Shown here: piece after piece, positions 53,118-60,683 of the stretch
Layout: every line of letters begins with the position of its first letter
Numbering within the stretch: the first letter of the stretch is position 1
From: Micrococcales bacterium
GTDB taxonomy: Bacteria > Actinomycetota > Actinomycetes > Actinomycetales > Microbacteriaceae
NCBI GenBank assembly: GCA_947483795.1
Contig: CANKLZ010000003.1
Coordinates: 1-60,683 of the forward strand
Direction of reading: 5' to 3'
DNA: 60,683 bases
Program-made: the position numbers and the translations under genes
Notes under the pieces: generated by a model
Seen by the model: the letters and a program-made list of their open reading frames with translations, nothing else
What the model was told of the DNA's origin: nothing
Databases searched by the model: none

Positions 53118-54011
53118 TTACTTGCCCTTTGCTTTCTTCACAACAATCTTGCCGCCAGAAACTTTCGCGTGATCAGGTAGAGGCTCAAGCCCCTGAGCTG
53201 CTCTTCTTTCGTTTTCAGCTTTGATAATCAGGAACTTTTTGAAATTACCGTGCTCAGGTAAACCATGCTCTGAAGGAACGAATCTCTTGGCTGGAGCTTT
53301 TTCTCCTCTAAGGTCTTCAACTAGTTTGGTAATTTCAATCATCACATCATCGCTTAGAGCCAGAAGGTCATCTACGTTCACCTTCTTGTCTTTATACAAA
53401 GTCTTGTCAATTGGTTTACCAATAATCATGTTGACCTTGTGCCAAGGCTTAGGTCTCAACTTTGAAGAGTATGTGTCCATAACCTTTTCAGTTCCCCACT
53501 GACCTAAAGGAACAATTGGAACACCGGTTTCTAGAGCCAAACGAATAGCTCCGGTTCTTGCTCTCATTGGCCACTGATTTGGTTCTCTAGTTAGAGAGCC
53601 CTCAGGGAAGATAGCAATGCAGTGACCTGATCGAAGAACTGTGTACGCAGATTTCATTGGATCTTTATTGCCACGACCTGTTCTAAAGACAGGAATCTGA
53701 CCACAGGCCAGCAACACAGGTCCAACGATGGGAGTTCTAAATAGACCCTCTTTGGCTAAGAAGTGAGGGGCACGCTTTAGTTTGAAGAACATCATGTATG
53801 CAACAGCTAGTGCATCCAGAGTTGTAACGTGATTGGCAACAAGAACATAACCTCCTGTTTTAGGAAGGTTTTCTTTACCTGTGACATTGATTCTGAACAT
53901 GAGTAGCACAAAGATTCTTAGAAGCCATGCCAAAAGAAACATTTGCCACGTTCGCTCGACCCCTGGACGCAAGTCCGGCATCTTGATTGATTCAGCGCTC
54001 TTCTTAGCCAT
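53118..54011 (-). CDS. plsC: 1-acyl-sn-glycerol-3-phosphate acyltransferase
   Basis: This membrane-associated acyltransferase of 297 residues makes phosphatidic acid. The catalytic HxxxxD is H61-D66 (NHVTTLD), and the glycerophosphate site is FPEGSLTRE (about 135-143). A hydrophobic N-terminal helix (about 23-40) anchors it. The C-terminal 50 residues form a basic tail (ending KIVVKKAKGK). It lies in the murA-plsC-gpsA-ddl operon. Confidence 0.93.
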   Translation of the reverse strand: MAKKSAESIKMPDLRPGVERTWQMFLLAWLLRIFVLLMFRINVTGKENLPKTGGYVLVANHVTTLDALAVAYMMFFKLKRAPHFLAKEGLFRTPIVGPVLLACGQIPVFRTGRGNKDPMKSAYTVLRSGHCIAIFPEGSLTREPNQWPMRARTGAIRLALETGVPIVPLGQWGTEKVMDTYSSKLRPKPWHKVNMIIGKPIDKTLYKDKKVNVDDLLALSDDVMIEITKLVEDLRGEKAPAKRFVPSEHGLPEHGNFKKFLIIKAENERRAAQGLEPLPDHAKVSGGKIVVKKAKGK

Positions 54012-54014
54012 CTA

Positions 54015-55328
54015 TTACTCCGAGTAAGTGAACTGCGCACCTAGGGCAGTTAGCTTGTCTAGGAAGTGTTCGTATCCTCTAGAAATAAGTTGAACGTTAG
54101 AAACGTTAGAAACACCTTCGGCTGCCAAAGCAGCAACGATGTGACTAAAGCCACCACGAAGATCCGGAACTCTAATGTCAGCTCCATGCAACTTGGTAGG
54201 ACCTGAGATCACAGCCGAGTGGTTGAAGTTTCTCTGACCAAAGCGACATGGGTTACCACCCAGACATTCACGATAAATCTGAATCTGAGCACCCATCTGA
54301 ACTAGAGCATCAGTGAAACCGAATCGGTTTTCATAAACGGTTTCGTGAACGATAGATAATCCCGTTGCCTGAGTAAGAGCAACAACCAATGGTTGCTGCC
54401 AGTCAGTCATAAAGCCAGGGTGAACATCTGTTTCGATTACTACAGGTTGTAGTTGACCACCTGGGTGAGAGAAGCGAATACCGTCATCTTCAATAACGAA
54501 TGCTCCCCCGATTTTTCTGAAGACGTTTAGGAAGGTGGTCATCTCTGGCTGACGTGCTCCACCAACAAAGATTTCTCCCCCAGTAGCAAGAGCAGCAGCT
54601 GCCCATGATGCTGCTTCGTTTCTATCAAACAGCGCACGGTGTGAATAACCATTGAGGTTAGCAACGCCTTCAATACGAATAACGCGATCAGTATCAACGG
54701 AGATGATTGCACCCATCTTCTGCAAGATAGCAATCAGATCCATGATCTCTGGCTCAACAGCAGCACCAGATAACTCAGTTAGACCTTCAGCTTTGGTTGC
54801 AGTTAGCAACACCTGCTCGGTTGCGCCAACGCTTGGATAAGGCAAAGAAATCTTTGCACCCTTCAAACCGTTAGGTGCTGACATACGAGTTCCGTTAGGA
54901 AGCTTCTCAATTACTGCACCGAAGTTACGGAGAACTTCTAAGTGGTAGTCAACAGGACGATCACCGATGTGACAGCCACCAAGGTCAGGTATAAAGGCTT
55001 CACCTAATTGGTGAAGAAGAGGGCCACAAAACAAGATAGGAATTCTCGAAGAACCGGCGTGAGCATCGATGTCAACCATGCGAGCAGATTTCACGTTAGT
55101 TGGGTCTAGTTTCATGACTCCGTCATCGCTGAAGTCAATCTTCACACCGTGGAGCTCTAACAGTCTCTGCACAACCTCAACGTCGCTGATTTTAGGAACA
55201 TCGCGTAATTCGCTAGGGGTATCACCTAGAAGAGCTGCAACCATAGCTTTAGTCACAAGGTTCTTAGCACCGCTTAGCTCAACTCTTCCATTGAGTGGCT
55301 TGCCACCTTGAATTTGAATCTGACTCAT
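54015..55328 (-). CDS. murA: UDP-N-acetylglucosamine 1-carboxyvinyltransferase
   Basis: This 437-residue enzyme of the first committed peptidoglycan step transfers enolpyruvate from PEP to UDP-GlcNAc. C119 in GGCHIGDRP is the fosfomycin-target cysteine (some bacteria have Asp). [17 protein letters not shown] (about 18-34) binds substrate, and the C-terminal [17 protein letters not shown] is conserved. The ATG overlaps the leuD stop by 4 bases, coupling wall and leucine genes. Confidence 0.96.
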   Translation of the reverse strand: MSQIQIQGGKPLNGRVELSGAKNLVTKAMVAALLGDTPSELRDVPKISDVEVVQRLLELHGVKIDFSDDGVMKLDPTNVKSARMVDIDAHAGSSRIPILFCGPLLHQLGEAFIPDLGGCHIGDRPVDYHLEVLRNFGAVIEKLPNGTRMSAPNGLKGAKISLPYPSVGATEQVLLTATKAEGLTELSGAAVEPEIMDLIAILQKMGAIISVDTDRVIRIEGVANLNGYSHRALFDRNEAASWAAAALATGGEIFVGGARQPEMTTFLNVFRKIGGAFVIEDDGIRFSHPGGQLQPVVIETDVHPGFMTDWQQPLVVALTQATGLSIVHETVYENRFGFTDALVQMGAQIQIYRECLGGNPCRFGQRNFNHSAVISGPTKLHGADIRVPDLRGGFSHIVAALAAEGVSNVSNVQLISRGYEHFLDKLTALGAQFTYSE

Positions 55329-55930
55329 TTAGCTCCTAGTGCCGGAAGTGTCTTTGGCATCCAATTAGGTCTTCTTGACTCGAAGTCGGTAATCGAACTC
55401 TCATCTCTAAGGGTAAGACCGATGTCGTCAAGACCTTCTAATAAACGCCAACGTGTGTATTCATCTATTGAGAACTCAACAGTCAAATCCCCCAAAGTAG
55501 CGGTTCTGTGAACCAAATCAATAGTTATTTCAACCCCAGGGTTTGAAAGGATTGCATCCCAAAGCTTCTCTGTGTCTTCGTCAGTAATCTCACCAGCAAT
55601 AAGCCCTTGCTTACCGGAGTTTCCCTTAAAGATGTCGGCAAACTTGGATGACAAAACAGCCTTGAAACCATAGTCACGCAAAGCCCATACAGCGTGCTCA
55701 CGAGAAGATCCTGTACCAAAATCAGGACCAGCTACCAATACTGAACCGTGCTTATATGCTGGGTCATTCAATACAAACTCTGGATCATTACGCCATGATG
55801 CAAACAGTGCATCTTCAAAACCTGTCTTGGTAATTCTCTTTAGATAAACAGCAGGAATGATCTGGTCAGTGTCAACGTTAGATCTTTTCAGAGGAACAGC
55901 AATGCCAGTGAAGGTAGTGAACTTTTCCAT
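55325..55930 (-). CDS. leuD: 3-isopropylmalate dehydratase small subunit
   Basis: This 201-residue swivel domain of the isopropylmalate isomerase interconverts 2- and 3-isopropylmalate with Leu[17 protein letters not shown] (about 18-33) and [25 protein letters not shown] (about 68-92) are diagnostic. The start overlaps the leuC stop by one base. Confidence 0.96.
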   Translation of the reverse strand: MEKFTTFTGIAVPLKRSNVDTDQIIPAVYLKRITKTGFEDALFASWRNDPEFVLNDPAYKHGSVLVAGPDFGTGSSREHAVWALRDYGFKAVLSSKFADIFKGNSGKQGLIAGEITDEDTEKLWDAILSNPGVEITIDLVHRTATLGDLTVEFSIDEYTRWRLLEGLDDIGLTLRDESSITDFESRRPNWMPKTLPALGAK

Positions 55931-57348
55931 TAGTTCTCCTCCAAATCAGCAGGCGCAGAAAGTGTGCCACGAATGGCAGTAGCTGCTGCTACCAGTGGCG
56001 AAACCAAATGTGTTCTAGCGCCTTTACCCTGACGACCTTCAAAGTTTCTGTTGGATGTTGATGCTGCTCGCTCCCCTGGAGCTAACTGGTCTGGGTTCAT
56101 ACCAAGACACATTGAACATCCTGCGAATCGCCACTCAGCACCAAAGTCTAAAAAGATTTTGTCTAGACCTTCATGCTCAGCTTCAAGTCGAACTCGAGCA
56201 CTGCCAGGAACTACCAGCATGCGAACGTTCTCTGCTTTAGTTCTACCTTTAAGGATTGCAGCTGCAGCTCTTAGATCTTCAATTCGGGAGTTGGTGCAAG
56301 AACCCAAAAACACAGTGTCTACCTTGATGTCTTTCATCTTGGTTCCAGCAACTAGATCCATATATTCAAGAGCTCTAACAGCAGCTGCTTTTTCATTAGG
56401 GTCAGTAAATGAATCTGGGAAAGGAACAACATCATTTAGAGATACACCTTGACCTGGGTTAGTACCCCAAGTAACAAAAGGATCAAGGGTATTGGCATCT
56501 AAGAAAACTTCAGCATCAAACTCAGCTCCCGAATCAGTAGCCAAAGAATCCCAATACCTAACTGCATCATCCCAGTCAGTTCCCTCAGGTGCATGAACTC
56601 TGCCCTTGAGATAGTCATAGGTAGTTTGATCTGGAGCAACCATTCCTGCTCTGGCTCCTGCTTCGATTGACATGTTACAAATAGTCATTCGAGCTTCCAT
56701 AGAAAGATCTCTGATGGCTGACCCACGGTACTCAAGAACATAGCCTTGACCACCACCGGTACCAATCTTGGCAATCACAGCCAAGATGATGTCTTTAGAG
56801 GTAACTCCCGCTCTAAGTTTTCCCTCGACGTTAATAGCCATGGTTTTGAAAGGCTTTAGAGGAAGAGTCTGGGTAGCTAGAACATGCTCAACTTCGCTTG
56901 TTCCAATACCTAGCGCAAGAGCTCCAAAAGCACCATGAGTTGAAGTGTGTGAATCACCACAAACCACAGTGATACCAGGCATGGTGAGACCTAATTGAGG
57001 CCCAACCACGTGGACGATACCCTGCTCGATGTCGCCTAGGGAGTGAATACGGATACCGAACTCTTTAGCATTATGTCTAAGCGCTTCAATCTGAGTTCGG
57101 CTAGTTGGATCAGCAATCGGCTTATCGATATCTACGGTCGGAGTGTTGTGATCTTCTGTAGCAATAGTAAGGTCAGGTCTTCTAACCTGACGGCCAGCCA
57201 ACCTCAGACCATCAAAAGCCTGAGGGCTGGTTACCTCATGTAAAAGGTGAAGGTCAATGAACAATAAATCAGGTGCGCCGTTCTCCCCTTTGACCACCAC
57301 GTGGTCATTCCACACCTTTTCGGCGAGGGTTAGGTTCGTTTTAGTCAA
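55930..57348 (-). CDS. leuC: 3-isopropylmalate dehydratase large subunit
   Basis: This 472-residue aconitase-family subunit carries a [4Fe-4S] cluster. The cluster cysteines are in [15 protein letters not shown] and [26 protein letters not shown] is the substrate region. The start is TTG (no ATG fits), with GAAGGTG six bases upstream as ribosome binding site. It heads the leuC-leuD-murA-plsC-gpsA-ddl run. The IclR regulator gene usually divergent from leuC in Actinobacteria is not present. Confidence 0.95.
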   Translation of the reverse strand: MTKTNLTLAEKVWNDHVVVKGENGAPDLLFIDLHLLHEVTSPQAFDGLRLAGRQVRRPDLTIATEDHNTPTVDIDKPIADPTSRTQIEALRHNAKEFGIRIHSLGDIEQGIVHVVGPQLGLTMPGITVVCGDSHTSTHGAFGALALGIGTSEVEHVLATQTLPLKPFKTMAINVEGKLRAGVTSKDIILAVIAKIGTGGGQGYVLEYRGSAIRDLSMEARMTICNMSIEAGARAGMVAPDQTTYDYLKGRVHAPEGTDWDDAVRYWDSLATDSGAEFDAEVFLDANTLDPFVTWGTNPGQGVSLNDVVPFPDSFTDPNEKAAAVRALEYMDLVAGTKMKDIKVDTVFLGSCTNSRIEDLRAAAAILKGRTKAENVRMLVVPGSARVRLEAEHEGLDKIFLDFGAEWRFAGCSMCLGMNPDQLAPGERAASTSNRNFEGRQGKGARTHLVSPLVAAATAIRGTLSAPADLEEN

Positions 57349-57394
57349 TGTGACACCTTCAATAGGGCTGAACTAGAAGTTTACCAGCGTGGGC

Positions 57395-57400
57395 TAGATT
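57395..57400 (+). promoter_or_regulatory. -10 element of the MFS transporter gene (leaderless)
   Basis: TAGATT ends six bases before the GTG at 57407. Confidence 0.45.
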
Positions 57401-57406
57401 GGCTAA

Positions 57407-58645
57407 GTGAGTGATACCGAGGATATTCAACGCAGAACCATCAAAGTACTGGCTTTAGGCCAGGTTTTAGGTGGTTTTGGACTTGGTTCTGTCCTCTCGA
57501 TTGGCTCTCTTTTAGCAAAAGACCTAAGCGGATCTGAGGCTTGGGCAGGCTCTGCAGCTACCTTTAGCACCCTTGGTTCAGCCATTTGGGCTATTCCACT
57601 AGCCAGACTGGCCTACGCCAGAGGTAGGAGAATTTCCCTGGCAATGGGTGCAGGATTCGCAATTACTGGAGCTATTGCAGTTATAAATGCAGCAGGCCTG
57701 AGATCATTTCCGCTTTTACTTCTAGGCATCTTTCTTTTAGGTGCAGGGTCCGCTACATCTCTTCAAGCCAGATTTGCCGCAACCGATATCCCTTCTGCGG
57801 GTAAAACTGGACGGTCTATCGGACTTGTGGTCTGGGCAACAACAGTTGGTGCCGTTACTGGACCTAACTTGTTTGGTCCAGGCGAAGAACTGGGTAAAGC
57901 TTTAGGGCTAGCTCCTCTGGCAGGTCCATTCCTGTTTACCGTTGCTGCACAAACCTGTTCAACGCTTGTCTTCTGGTTTGGGCTACGACCAGATCCATTG
58001 AAATACGCTCAAGAAATCGGCAAAGATGCGGGCAAGGCAAAACACAAGATATCTTTCAAGTCAGCTATTCAAACCCTCAAGGCATATCCAGTAGCAAGGT
58101 TTGCTGTGATGAGCATCGCTTTGTCACACATGGTTATGGTTTCAGTGATGGCGATGACTCCAGTTCATCTTCAACACATGGGCTACGACATTGTTGTGGT
58201 TGGTTTCACAATCAGTTTGCACATTGCTGGCATGTATGCGATATCACCAGTGATGGGATTCTTGGCAGACAAAGTTGGCAAAGTCCAAACAATATTCATC
58301 GGTCAGGCTCTATTTGTAGCAGCGCTTCTGTTCGCAGGTCTAGGTCATGCCGATCGTTTGATGGTAACCATAGGACTGACACTTTTAGGTTTGGGCTGGT
58401 CAGCAGCAACAGTTGCAGGCTCTGCACTACTCTCCGTCACTTTGCCTCCTGAAGAGAAAACCAATGTTCAGGGGCTCAGCGACTCTCTCATGAATCTAAG
58501 CGGTGCATTTGGTGGAGCTATCGCGGGTTTACTTTTGGCAAGTTTTCACTTTGAAGGGCTAAACGCTATTGCATTAGTTCCTGTATCGGTTGTGACTGTT
58601 CTAATCTTTGCTATTTCAAGAAAGAACAAATTAGCGAATAGCTAG
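57407..58645 (+). CDS. Major facilitator superfamily transporter
   Basis: This is a 12-helix transporter of 412 residues, with the loop motif GFLADKVGKVQT between helices 8 and 9 and a long central loop near 195-225. The substrate cannot be told. It stands divergent from leuC, where Actinobacteria usually have an IclR-type regulator. The start is GTG. The 3' end overlaps the convergent sugar kinase by 15 bases. Confidence 0.88.
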   Translation: MSDTEDIQRRTIKVLALGQVLGGFGLGSVLSIGSLLAKDLSGSEAWAGSAATFSTLGSAIWAIPLARLAYARGRRISLAMGAGFAITGAIAVINAAGLRSFPLLLLGIFLLGAGSATSLQARFAATDIPSAGKTGRSIGLVVWATTVGAVTGPNLFGPGEELGKALGLAPLAGPFLFTVAAQTCSTLVFWFGLRPDPLKYAQEIGKDAGKAKHKISFKSAIQTLKAYPVARFAVMSIALSHMVMVSVMAMTPVHLQHMGYDIVVVGFTISLHIAGMYAISPVMGFLADKVGKVQTIFIGQALFVAALLFAGLGHADRLMVTIGLTLLGLGWSAATVAGSALLSVTLPPEEKTNVQGLSDSLMNLSGAFGGAIAGLLLASFHFEGLNAIALVPVSVVTVLIFAISRKNKLANS

Positions 58646-59530
58646 AAGCTCATCCCAGGTAGGCCCTGAACAGCCACCTTCTTTTTGAATAGAGAACTCA
58701 GCTGCACGACAAGCTAGCTCTAGAGATTCTTGTAAACCATTGCCTGTAGCAAGGGCTGCTAAGAACGCTCCAGTGTGAACGTCCCCTGCACCATTGGTAT
58801 CAACAACTGGAACTCTGTATCCAGGAGCAACGGCAATCACTTTCCCCTGATGATGTAACTCGGCACCTTCAGAGCCTTTACGAAGCAATAGCCAACAGTT
58901 AGCAGACACAAAAGGTGAAAGTCTTTCAAATTCACTCTGGTTACAAGAAATCAAAGATGCGTTTTGTCCGAGCCAAGTTAGCACTTCATCGCTTAGCTGC
59001 GAGGTAGTTGGTCCTGGATCAAAAACAATCTTGCTCTTGATAAGACCACTGGCAAATAGTTCTTCAAAAGCCTGCTTAGAGGTTGGATATACAAGCTCAT
59101 AACCATAAATAACTAGCCAAGCCTCAGAGTCATACTCATACTGCTTGAGCTCAGCAAAACTTCTAATCCCCTCAGCACCACTCTGGGTGACAAAGCTACG
59201 CTGACCATTAGGTTCAACTAAAGTAATGCAAAGTCCAGAATCTCCAGTTGAGTAATCCTCTACTCCCAGGGCCTCAACATTTTCTCTCGACATGGCTTCG
59301 CGAATCATGTCAGCTCTAGGGCCTATACCTAGTGGGGTGCAGTGGCCAACGCTTAGTCCCAGGCGAGACGCCGTGGCTTCAAGGTTGAGCGCTCCACCTA
59401 CCCTGCTGAAGCTCTTGGTGGCTAACACATCGCCACCAGGGGTAGGTAGGTGTGGCACATAGGTAATCTGATCCACTAGCCCACTGGCTAACGAGAGGAT
59501 ACGTGAGGGGCGAAATTCGTCTAACTGCAT
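58631..59530 (-). CDS. PfkB-family carbohydrate kinase
   Basis: This ribokinase-fold kinase of 299 residues has FSRVGGALNLEATASRLGL near its N-terminus and the PfkB signature DTNGAGDVHTGAFLAAL (about 244-260), with the catalytic Asp in GAGD. The sugar or nucleoside substrate is unknown. I chose the ATG at 59530; a start at 59572 would lie inside the tRNA-Glu terminator. TAGGCT ends seven bases upstream and there is no Shine-Dalgarno. Confidence 0.87.
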   Translation of the reverse strand: MQLDEFRPSRILSLASGLVDQITYVPHLPTPGGDVLATKSFSRVGGALNLEATASRLGLSVGHCTPLGIGPRADMIREAMSRENVEALGVEDYSTGDSGLCITLVEPNGQRSFVTQSGAEGIRSFAELKQYEYDSEAWLVIYGYELVYPTSKQAFEELFASGLIKSKIVFDPGPTTSQLSDEVLTWLGQNASLISCNQSEFERLSPFVSANCWLLLRKGSEGAELHHQGKVIAVAPGYRVPVVDTNGAGDVHTGAFLAALATGNGLQESLELACRAAEFSIQKEGGCSGPTWDELLAIR

Positions 59531-59537
59531 TACTACT

Positions 59538-59543
59538 AGCCTA
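59538..59543 (-). promoter_or_regulatory. -10 element of the PfkB kinase gene (leaderless)
   Basis: TAGGCT on the minus strand, seven bases before the ATG; it sits 10 bases past the tail of the tRNA-Glu terminator. Confidence 0.5.
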
Positions 59544-59552
59544 GCCTTTGCC

Positions 59553-59586
59553 TTAAAACAAAGCGCCTCCAAGAGCCTTGGAGGCG
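59553..59586 (-). terminator. Intrinsic terminator after tRNA-Glu
   Basis: Perfect 10-base arms (59564-59573 and 59577-59586) with a 3-base loop, followed on the minus strand by CTTTGTTTT. It lies 7 bases after the tRNA 3' end. Confidence 0.88.
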
Positions 59587-59593
59587 ATAGTTG

Positions 59594-59666
59594 TGACCCC
59601 AGCGGGATTCGAACCCGCGCTACTGCCGTGAGAGGGCAGCGTCCTAGGCCGCTAAACGATGGGGCC
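59594..59666 (-). tRNA. tRNA-Glu (anticodon CTC)
   Basis: A full cloverleaf is present. The acceptor GGCCCCA pairs with TGGGGTC (one G-T pair), the anticodon stem CTGCC/GGCAG encloses the loop CTCTCAC (anticodon CTC, reads GAG), and the T arm is GCGGG-TTCGAAT-CCCGC. CCA is not encoded. The leuCD/tRNA-Glu neighbourhood is conserved in Actinobacteria. Confidence 0.95.
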
Positions 59667-59682
59667 GAAGAGCAACTTCTCT

Positions 59683-59711
59683 ATTATGCCAGAGTCTTTG
59701 AAGGCTTGCCA
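59683..59711 (-). promoter_or_regulatory. Promoter of tRNA-Glu
   Basis: TGGCAA (59706-59711) and CATAAT (59683-59688) on the minus strand are 17 bases apart, with the start a few bases before the tRNA 5' end at 59666. Confidence 0.45.
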
Positions 59712-59723
59712 GAGCGAGCCTGA

Positions 59724-60614
59724 TTAGGCCAATACATTCAGGGCTTTTGGAGAGACCACACAGGTAACCGGAGCTGCTCCGACATGTTCGCCATCCGAAT
59801 ATGCAGGCATGCCAGGCGAGTGAAGCTCGATACTCTCCACCCGCATTATCTCTACGGCTGGATGCCCAACATGGCCACCGTAGTAGACCGTTGGGAATAT
59901 TTTTATCAGTTCTAGACGACTAATAGCATTCAAGATAAACAGATCTAGCTTGCCATCATCAACTTTCGCTTCAGGGGTAATCAACAATCCACCACCATAT
60001 GAAGGTGAGTTAGAAACAGTACAGAGAATAGCCTCAAAGACTCTTTCAACACCATCAACTACTGCTCTATAAGGAATTGGCTTGAAAGCAGCTAATTCCC
60101 TATACATAGCAAAACGGTATTTGATTGGACCTGTGATCCACTTCCACTTATTAGCCCTGGCGTTACAAAGTGCATCAAATCCTGCAGAGACCGCCCCAAA
60201 AGAATAGAAAGTTCTGTCGTTCGACTTTGATTCAATCAAGTCAACCTTACGAGTCTTGCCAATCTTCGCTACCAGAGTAGCTACGCCTTCAACAACATTA
60301 TGAATAGGTAAACCTAATGCTCTTGCAGAATCATTACCTGTTCCAGCTGCAATGAGCCCAACCGGAATATCACTCTTCACAACAGCATTTACACCAAGGT
60401 GGAACATGCCATCACCACCGACAACAACTAGACCATCGATGATCTTCTTTTCAACAGCCTCTTTGGCATTCTTAGCTGCCTGTTTAAAACTTTCCGCAGA
60501 AAGGTCAATAATCTCAATGGCGTGCTTAGCAAATTCTGCTAGAGCCTGTTCCCCAAAAACTTTTCCCTTACCTCGACCTGAGGTTGGATTGATAACTATT
60601 CCAAAAGTGGTCAT
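59724..60614 (-). CDS. Diacylglycerol/lipid kinase family protein
   Basis: This 296-residue kinase of the DagK/YegS family has INPTSGRG (8-15), VVGGDGMFH (64-72, nucleotide site) and LIAAGTGND (87-95). A second beta-sandwich domain (about 130-290) ends with SDGEHVGAAPVTC. It probably phosphorylates diacylglycerol or a related lipid; the substrate is not proven. Its ATG overlaps the stop of the upstream membrane protein by 3 bases. Confidence 0.9.
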   Translation of the reverse strand: MTTFGIVINPTSGRGKGKVFGEQALAEFAKHAIEIIDLSAESFKQAAKNAKEAVEKKIIDGLVVVGGDGMFHLGVNAVVKSDIPVGLIAAGTGNDSARALGLPIHNVVEGVATLVAKIGKTRKVDLIESKSNDRTFYSFGAVSAGFDALCNARANKWKWITGPIKYRFAMYRELAAFKPIPYRAVVDGVERVFEAILCTVSNSPSYGGGLLITPEAKVDDGKLDLFILNAISRLELIKIFPTVYYGGHVGHPAVEIMRVESIELHSPGMPAYSDGEHVGAAPVTCVVSPKALNVLA

Positions 60615-60683
60615 TTCAACTTTCCAAGTGAATAAGCATTCAGTGTCACAAAGAGCACCGATAGTGACCCTAGCAGCGCAGCA
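60611..60683 (-). CDS. C-terminal end of a membrane protein (partial)
   Basis: Only the last 23 codons are in the window, reading AALLGSLSVLFVTLNAYSLG then KLK and TGA. The stop overlaps the ATG of the lipid kinase. The hydrophobic run is the last membrane helix of a protein whose family cannot be told from this fragment. Confidence 0.6.
   Translation of the reverse strand, partial: AALLGSLSVLFVTLNAYSLGKLK

Noticed and set aside
59531-59572. PfkB kinase start at 59572
   Set aside because: That codon lies within the perfect terminator hairpin after tRNA-Glu; the ATG at 59530 fits the promoter spacing.

Overview
The window is about 60.7 kb of dense, streamlined actinobacterial chromosome. A few sampled lines are 45-48% GC, which is low for the phylum. 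Protein families and gene order match the conserved actinobacterial core, including UPF0182 with a YlbL-type protease, DUF2342, DUF3039, DUF3107, DUF3117, DUF3515 and TatB. Together with the small intergenic gaps, this points to a small-genome member of the Microbacteriaceae, such as the freshwater Luna-type lineages. That placement is inference. I see no insertion sequence, prophage, CRISPR array or rRNA. No gene-free stretch exceeds 300 bases; the longest gaps are about 160 bases (2579-2736, 26013-26175, 48717-48880).

Layout. (1) 1-15034, all on the minus strand: argS-lysA-hom-thrC-thrB-rho-prfA-prmC-tsaC-wecA-atpI-atpBEFH-atpA(start). This is the classic actinobacterial supercluster joining Lys/Thr synthesis, termination and release, cell-envelope glycan initiation and ATP synthase; rpmE, usual between rho and prfA, is missing. 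(2) 15145-20982: tRNA-Arg and a DedA protein on plus, then rdgB, rph, murI, DUF3039, malic enzyme and an HtrA protease on minus. (3) 21046-35167: a secreted Cys-rich protein, initiator tRNA-Met, UPF0182, a Lon-like PDZ protease, DUF2342, an orphan E1/cyclodehydratase-like protein, a UvrD2-like helicase, NudC, a degenerate phosphotransferase, DUF3107, a ferritin-like protein and an RhlE helicase. This is the mycobacterial Rv3193c-Rv3211 neighbourhood without whiB7. (4) 35170-45931: PHP phosphoesterase, Xaa-Pro aminopeptidase, stress-17M-like protein, MgtE-N/CBS protein, DUF1003, Mrp, an aldehyde dehydrogenase, TatB, an O-methyltransferase, DUF3117, dapE and dapD. (5) 46050-49542: a small accessory island with a large secreted lectin/propeller/Ig-repeat protein and two orphan small genes. 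(6) 49594-60683: thiL, DUF3515 lipoprotein, ddl, gpsA, plsC, murA, leuD, leuC, an MFS transporter, a PfkB kinase, tRNA-Glu, a diacylglycerol-kinase-like protein and the end of a membrane protein.

The most striking property is regulatory. Twenty genes that begin transcription units have a TAnnnT-like -10 hexamer (TA or CA at the first two positions) ending exactly 6 or 7 bases before the start codon and no Shine-Dalgarno, so their mRNAs are probably leaderless. ATG starts mostly carry 7 bases and GTG starts 6. In two divergent pairs (thiL/DUF3515 and dapE/dapD) the two -10 boxes overlap or face each other within 4 bases. Several convergent pairs share a CTAG in which each strand reads its own TAG stop. 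The most novel protein is the lectin, whose two C-type lectin domains carry EPN (mannose-type) and QPD (galactose-type) motifs respectively.
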